A DNA stretch of 64,000 nucleotides. Origin: Lachnospiraceae bacterium. GTDB taxonomy: Bacteria; Bacillota; Clostridia; Lachnospirales; Lachnospiraceae. The DNA lies in the NCBI GenBank assembly GCA_900770345.1, contig CAAGKF010000111.1, positions 23,126 through 87,125 of the forward strand. The letters run 5' to 3'. The notes under the pieces are model-generated. The model saw only the letters and a list, made by a program, of their open reading frames with translations, had not been told where the DNA came from and did not search any database. Positions within the stretch are counted from its first letter, which is position 1. Each line of letters begins with the position of its first letter. Positions 59,414 through 64,000 of this stretch are shown here, piece by piece. Position numbers and translations under genes: made by a program.

Positions 59414-62400
59414 TTATTTTTCTTTCAGGTTCCGCACTTCATCAAAATACGACGCATCCGCCTGAATGGCCTTTTCAGTACCGACTGTTGTCAGCATTCC
59501 GTTTTTCAGGCTCTCTTCGATATTGTCTGCTGCTTCCTGCTGATCTGAAACTTCTGCATACAATATATCATTGATCATATCCGCTTCTTTCTGCAGATCA
59601 GCTCCGAATATAACCGCCTGAATGGCTTCCGATTTGTCTGTCAACATTCCCAGAGGAGCCGTTGCAGCGCCAAAGGTACTGAGAATATAGCCGTCCAATT
59701 CTTCCTGGCTGGGCTGTGCCTGACGAATATAATCCGGAGTGCCGTTCATGACATCGATCGTAGCTCCCACATTGGGATCGCTGTAAGTGTAAATCTGATA
59801 TAGACCCTGCCGGACTTTTACGGAACCTCCGCTGCTGTATGCTCCCATACGGAACCGAATTTCAGGAATAATATACTGGTCACTTGCCATCGTCAGGAAT
59901 GGAAAATACCTCCCTTTCACAGACGGATCATGCCAATAATCACCGAAAAGAATCGAGTAATTCGTGGAAGTTTCTGCAATAACTCCTCGTTTCTTCTGAA
60001 CAGCAGGGAACCGGAAGGCAGATTTCTCCGTCTGTATCTGCTTCAAAGCTGTGATCCGGTTTATCACAGTATCACATACGGTACAAAGCTGATTGCCCGG
60101 CGCAATCGCTGAAAAAACCACATTTCCTTTTACCAGTACGGCATCAGCAATCCGTTTCATGCGACCGGACAGAACATCGATAGCGGCAGGATTTTCATCC
60201 AGCTGACGGCGGGTCTCCTGTAAATATCGGTAAAAGCCCTGATCCTGGGCTGCATTGGCATAGCGCCAGGAATCTGCCATAAGACCTGCACCTTCCAGCG
60301 ATAGCTGCTGTGCCAGCTTAAACGGATCATCAGTTATGGACCAATCATAAGAATCCATATCCCGATCAAGAATATATTTCATTTGCTCCGGATCATTCAT
60401 ACGGTTGTTCTCCAGCAATTCCATCAGGAAATCAAGACTGTCTTCAAAATCTTCTGCCATACAGTACCATCGCATGCGCAGCATCGGGTGATGATTTTCT
60501 CCGGCCTCTTCACCCGGATACATCAGACGTAAGGTCAGAGAATTCAGATATTCCGGCAGCAGCATCTGAATTTCCTCATAAGAATAATGATCCGTATCAA
60601 ATTCCATAAACAGCATCAGATACAGAGATAAATCATAAAGATCCTCGTTGGAAATACTGCTGGTATCCAGGTACAGGGAAAACTGACTCAGTCCATCTGT
60701 GCCGGAATCGACCTGATACAATGTCACACCATCTTCTTTGCGAATTACATAATCGGTCCATGGCTCTGCCTTTGGAAGCTCTTTCGGCGAAATCCGGAAA
60801 TCGCTGTTGCTGCTGCTCTGTTCATTCCACGCACGAAAAGCAACCGTATCTGCAATCAGGGCTTCCAGCTCTTCCTCCGTCATGGAAGCCTTTTTCTCTT
60901 CCAGATATTGCTCAGCTTCCTGTTCAATCTGTTCTGCCAGCCCCGGAGCCGGAACCGTGGCAATTAAAGCACTGTGAGCCGGCTCCATCACGGATGCTGC
61001 CATATTCCGCAGCATCTCCTGACCGGCATCAGCCAGAAATGTTTCCAGCGTTGACTCATACAGCTGATAGATATCAGTTTCTCCGGTATGTGTCCAGTAA
61101 TTGCTGATAGCTGCAAACAGATTCACTCCGGCGTTGGCAGTATCTCTCTCCGCCGAATAACGGATTTTTTCCGCTTTCAGAGCAGATTCCAGCAGCATGG
61201 GCTCTATTCCATTTTCAGAGATGTTCCGTATTGCCTGCCGTACTGTCTGATAGAATTCCTGCTTCTGATCTTCATTGGTATTGTAAAGTACAAAATTCAG
61301 ATACGGCTTTAAAGCATAATAATCCATTTCCATATAATATGGCGCCGAAATCCCTGCCTGCTGTAAAGCAGTTCCCAATGGAGAAGAGGCATTATTCAAA
61401 ACAGAACTTAAAATCTCCCAGCGCACCAGTTCTTCCCAGCTTAAACTGCTCATATCAATGGCATAACTGATGACTGAAGCATTTTCCGTCTGATCGCCCT
61501 CATATGCAGGGCTCATGCAGGTAACATCGGTAAATCCTTCTGAGGAAGTCTCATTCCAATAAAGAGTCATATCCGTATCGTGCATTTCTGCCTGAGAAAG
61601 CCATGCATCATCAAGAAATTCCATAACCCGATCATAGTCCATTGCACCATACAGAAGGATCAGACTGTTGTCAAAATGATAAAATTTGTTATACAGATCA
61701 ATCGTGTGCTCATACGTCAGATTCTGATAATTCCGGTGAGCACGTCCCAGTAAATTAGACGCATACTCCCCCGGATACAGTGCATCCGCAATGTTATTAT
61801 ATGTTTCCCCGAAAATATCCGTCAAACTGCCGAAATCCTCTGAATATACCGTACCAGTCATGGTAATGGGAGAATCTTTATCCTCCAGTTCATATCGCAG
61901 CGCTTCTCGTTTGAAAATATTTTCATTTTTCAGGATATCCGGCGCCGCCATACAGCTTAGATAAGCATCCATCAGTTTGATCAGCTGATCTTCACTGGTG
62001 GAACTCAAAGGGTAAGAAGTGAATGTATTATAAGTAAAGGCATTTACAAAAGTATTGTAGCTTTTGTTCATAATATCAAAGAACAGATCATGGCTCGGAT
62101 ACTTTTCTGAAGAAGCAATGATAGAATGTTCAAAAATGTGATTGGTATTTGTCTCATCCATATAGGGAGTACGGTACGTAATCGTAAAAGCCAGCTCCGG
62201 ATCATCATTCTCGATGCAGACCAGGGTGGCCCCGCTCTTTTCATGGTGATAGGTGGTGATATCAGAAGCCAGAAGACTGTTTTCCTCCGAGGATTCCAGA
62301 ATAAATCCGTGAGTGGATGACATTTCACTTTTCAACGTCTCCGCCTGTACTGCCGGTATTGATTCAGAGATATCCGATGCGCTTTCCGTATTGATTCTTT

Positions 62401-62479
62401 CATGTTTCTGACACCCAACTGAAGTTAACAGTATGATCGCCATCACCCAGGCAATGTTTTGTCTGATATGCTTTTTCAT
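59414..62479 (-). CDS. M16C (PreP-like) metallopeptidase lipoprotein
   Basis: 1021 residues from the ATG at 62477-62479, with AAGGAGGGC upstream. A signal peptide ends at a lipobox-like TSVGC (Cys23), then a polar linker. The inverted zinc motif is HIFEH (114-118), followed by the PreP-type stretch SEKYPSHDLFFDIMNKSYNTF and ending NAFTYNTFTSYPL. The C-terminal part keeps the paired fold of M16C. It should degrade peptides on the outside of the membrane. PreP enzymes usually act in the cytosol or in organelles. Its start codon position and A/T-rich codon use are unremarkable. Confidence 0.87.
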   Translation of the reverse strand: MKKHIRQNIAWVMAIILLTSVGCQKHERINTESASDISESIPAVQAETLKSEMSSTHGFILESSEENSLLASDITTYHHEKSGATLVCIENDDPELAFTITYRTPYMDETNTNHIFEHSIIASSEKYPSHDLFFDIMNKSYNTFVNAFTYNTFTSYPLSSTSEDQLIKLMDAYLSCMAAPDILKNENIFKREALRYELEDKDSPITMTGTVYSEDFGSLTDIFGETYNNIADALYPGEYASNLLGRAHRNYQNLTYEHTIDLYNKFYHFDNSLILLYGAMDYDRVMEFLDDAWLSQAEMHDTDMTLYWNETSSEGFTDVTCMSPAYEGDQTENASVISYAIDMSSLSWEELVRWEILSSVLNNASSPLGTALQQAGISAPYYMEMDYYALKPYLNFVLYNTNEDQKQEFYQTVRQAIRNISENGIEPMLLESALKAEKIRYSAERDTANAGVNLFAAISNYWTHTGETDIYQLYESTLETFLADAGQEMLRNMAASVMEPAHSALIATVPAPGLAEQIEQEAEQYLEEKKASMTEEELEALIADTVAFRAWNEQSSSNSDFRISPKELPKAEPWTDYVIRKEDGVTLYQVDSGTDGLSQFSLYLDTSSISNEDLYDLSLYLMLFMEFDTDHYSYEEIQMLLPEYLNSLTLRLMYPGEEAGENHHPMLRMRWYCMAEDFEDSLDFLMELLENNRMNDPEQMKYILDRDMDSYDWSITDDPFKLAQQLSLEGAGLMADSWRYANAAQDQGFYRYLQETRRQLDENPAAIDVLSGRMKRIADAVLVKGNVVFSAIAPGNQLCTVCDTVINRITALKQIQTEKSAFRFPAVQKKRGVIAETSTNYSILFGDYWHDPSVKGRYFPFLTMASDQYIIPEIRFRMGAYSSGGSVKVRQGLYQIYTYSDPNVGATIDVMNGTPDYIRQAQPSQEELDGYILSTFGAATAPLGMLTDKSEAIQAVIFGADLQKEADMINDILYAEVSDQQEAADNIEESLKNGMLTTVGTEKAIQADASYFDEVRNLKEK

Positions 62480-62643
62480 AATAATGCCCTCCTTTGTACC
62501 ATCATAGGCTTTCGAAATCACCATTCTTTATTTTATGCGGTCACTGAAAGCCTGTAGCCTGACCCAGGAAATTTTTTTAATATTACCACAGTTTTTTGCA
62601 CATGTACACCATTATCTCTTTCTCTTTTTCCTGCAAAACAAAA

Positions 62644-62676
62644 AGCCCTCTCCAGCCGAAAACAGCCGGAAAGGGG
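62644..62676 (-). terminator. Terminator of the dlgD gene
   Basis: On the minus strand CCCCTTTCCGGC, a 7-base loop, and the imperfect complement GGCTGGAGAGGG, then CTTTTTG. Confidence 0.65.
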
Positions 62677-62683
62677 TTGTAAA

Positions 62684-63694
62684 TTACAGAGCTTTGATCT
62701 CAGCCCATACAGAATCATCCACAAAAATACCATTTGCATCATGATCCTTGTTGAACTGCACATAATCTTCGCCGGGAGCCATGATGCCATTGCTGTGCTC
62801 TGACAGCTCGGCACTCTTTAAGTACTCGACAGCACGGCGGATTGTATCATTCATCTTCTCACCATCAATGATCTTCTTCGGATCGATAACGATCATTACC
62901 TGAGAGCAGCCGCCGCAGGATCCCTTTGTTGCCGCGTTTAAGTCAACGGCTCCGACACCGTCGGTCAGGAGGGAACCCAGAATGTCTAACATGAAGGAGA
63001 AGCTGGAACCCTTCCAGTAACCGATCGGCAGAATACGCATGGATTCTTCAATTGCGCCCGGATCATCAGTAAGGTTTCCGTCCTTGTCAAAACCGCCCGG
63101 GAACGGAAGCTTCTTGCCTGCCAGACGTGTTACCTGCAGTTTTCCATATGCATACTGGCTGATCGCCATATCCAGCTGCATTGCCGGACCGCCGTCAGCA
63201 CCGGGGCAAGCCATTACGAACGGGTTGTTGCCCAGACGGCACTCTTTTGCGCCCCACGGCGGCATACATGCTTCCGTGTTGGTCCACATAATGCCTATGT
63301 AGCCTTTTCTTGCCACATACAGTCCGTACGTGCCGCCGCGCATCCAGTGAGTCGTATTCTTTAAGCCGACCATACCGATTCCGTATTTATCAGCCATCTC
63401 CATCGCCTGATCTGCAGAATATAATGCATTCAGAATACCAGGTCCCATATTTCCGTTGATTATTTTGATGGCGCCGCAGTCCTTCTCAATGGTCGGATCC
63501 GCGTTCACATCTACCCAGCCCTTCTGGATATAATCTACGAAACGTGCCACGCGATTAGTACCATGGGAATAAATTCCGTCGTAGGTGGATTCTGTGTGGA
63601 TTCTTGCACAGGTATCCGCTTTTTCTTCGCTCAAGCCATATTTCATAAATACACGCTTGATCTCACTCTGGATTTCTTCAAATGACAATCTCAT
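62684..63694 (-). CDS. dlgD: 2,3-diketo-L-gulonate reductase (YiaK type)
   Basis: 336 residues. The LDH2/MDH2 family of NAD(P)H dehydrogenases. Blocks shared with E. coli YiaK include YSHGTNRVARFV (catalytic His44), NTTHWMRGGTYG, MPPWGAKECRLGNNPF, GGFDKDGNLTDDPGAIEES and ILPIGYWKGSSFS. It probably reduces 2,3-diketo-L-gulonate from ascorbate-type sugars. A related 2-keto acid is possible. No yia transport or kinase genes lie within the window, but genes beyond 63.7 kb are unseen. Two palindromes mark its promoter. Confidence 0.9.
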   Translation of the reverse strand: MRLSFEEIQSEIKRVFMKYGLSEEKADTCARIHTESTYDGIYSHGTNRVARFVDYIQKGWVDVNADPTIEKDCGAIKIINGNMGPGILNALYSADQAMEMADKYGIGMVGLKNTTHWMRGGTYGLYVARKGYIGIMWTNTEACMPPWGAKECRLGNNPFVMACPGADGGPAMQLDMAISQYAYGKLQVTRLAGKKLPFPGGFDKDGNLTDDPGAIEESMRILPIGYWKGSSFSFMLDILGSLLTDGVGAVDLNAATKGSCGGCSQVMIVIDPKKIIDGEKMNDTIRRAVEYLKSAELSEHSNGIMAPGEDYVQFNKDHDANGIFVDDSVWAEIKAL

Positions 63695-63718
63695 AATGCT
63701 TCTCCTTTACTTTTTTAT

Positions 63719-63755
63719 CTAACATGTTAGTGTTTTCTTTATACTGATATGTTAG
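63719..63755 (-). promoter_or_regulatory. Two operator palindromes at the dlgD promoter
   Basis: A perfect 12-base palindrome CTAACATGTTAG (63719-63730) and the near copy CTGATATGTTAG (63744-63755), 25 bases apart centre to centre. The second covers the -10. The half-site ATGTTAG suggests a GntR- or similar repressor. Confidence 0.65.
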
Positions 63756-63777
63756 CATATCGGCATGCCATTGTCAA
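63749..63777 (-). promoter_or_regulatory. dlgD promoter
   Basis: On the minus strand a perfect TTGACA (63772-63777), a 17-base spacer, and TAACAT (63749-63754). The 306 bases from 63695 to the window end hold this promoter, its operators, a terminator and a short repeat-bearing stretch. Confidence 0.8.
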
Positions 63778-63830
63778 GATTAATATTTTGCACAAACTTT
63801 ATATAAAATTATTATACATATAATACAAAA

Positions 63831-63867
63831 GAGCTTCAGAGACGAATTATTTCTATCTCTGAAACTC
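63831..63867. terminator. Terminator upstream of dlgD
   Basis: GAGCTTCAGAGA (63831-63842) and TCTCTGAAACTC (63856-63867) pair with one mismatch. T-rich and A-rich runs flank both sides, so it can end a transcript entering from the right. Confidence 0.7.
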
Positions 63868-64000
63868 CCTTTTATTTCTCATATGTTATGATGTGGGTGT
63901 CAAAAGTCAATTTTTAGTGTCTTCTGACACGCATCTTGCTGCATTTGTTCTTTGACAACTGAATAAAACTATGCTTTTTTACTTTAAATCCGAGATAGAG

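Noticed and set aside
63940..63980. rRNA-spacer-like words near TTCTTTGACAACTGAATA
   Set aside because: Similar words occur next to rRNA genes in Firmicutes, but no rRNA sequence is present in the window, so it is not supported.
1..64000. tRNA, rRNA or prophage genes
   Set aside because: None of the intergenic gaps holds a cloverleaf or conserved rRNA segment, and no phage-type gene is present.

Overview
The window is a chromosomal segment of a spore-forming, anaerobic Firmicute, most likely a member of the Lachnospiraceae (Clostridium cluster XIVa). I infer this from the sporulation genes yqfC, yqfD, a SpoVB-type flippase and a BofC-like protein, the strong AGGAGG-type ribosome binding sites, redox regulation by Rex, the roughly 50 percent GC composition, and protein similarities recalled from memory. 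No database was searched. Nearly all genes lie on the minus strand. I see no rRNA, tRNA, CRISPR array, prophage or intact insertion sequence.

Layout. 1-10.9 kb: the tail of prs (+), then a translation and DNA-maintenance block on the minus strand: miaB, mutS, trmD, a CNNM/CorC-type membrane protein, rplS, lepB, ylqF (rbgA), rnhB, yraN and pgeF. 11-15.8 kb: a flavodoxin with a decayed divergent ORF, then proB, a DUF896 gene, proA, a second lepB and yaaA. 15.8-25.4 kb: a sporulation and envelope operon of yqfC, yqfD, phoH, ybeY, a DUF3048 lipoprotein, a SpoVB-like flippase, a BofC-like protein and two FAD oxidoreductases. At 25.5 kb a repeat-bearing DUF4397 protein is read on the plus strand.

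26.6-30.8 kb: an amino-acid ABC transporter with an M20 amidohydrolase. 30.8-39.6 kb: a complete glycerol/dihydroxyacetone block in transcription order glpP, glpK, glpF, glpA, an NAD/FAD oxidoreductase, a DUF1667 gene, an unrecognised small Cys-repeat protein, dhaK, dhaL, dhaM. Glycerol enters through GlpF and is phosphorylated by GlpK. A GlpA-like dehydrogenase with its two partners oxidises it, and DhaKLM feeds dihydroxyacetone to the same point. Two leader hairpins, upstream of glpP and glpA, share an 11-base motif and probably mediate GlpP antitermination.

39.7-49.5 kb: ahpC with a stand-alone AhpF-N-like disulfide protein, yebC, a second CNNM protein with a MATE transporter, and rex-acpS-nnr-alr-ndoA. 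49.6-52.8 kb: an ABC-F ATPase and a small membrane protein (+), facing a D-2-hydroxyacid dehydrogenase. 52.9-58.9 kb: purine synthesis (purC, purF, purB, a LysR regulator, then purA). 59-63.7 kb: a small Arg-rich membrane protein, an M16C peptidase lipoprotein, and a YiaK-type 2,3-diketo-L-gulonate reductase with a palindromic operator pair.

The best candidate for something undescribed is the 67-residue protein at 32938-33141. It carries three perfect CGLNDMNCL repeats (CX6C) whose DNA copies differ only at synonymous positions, and it sits inside the glycerol operon. Second is the shared glp leader motif.
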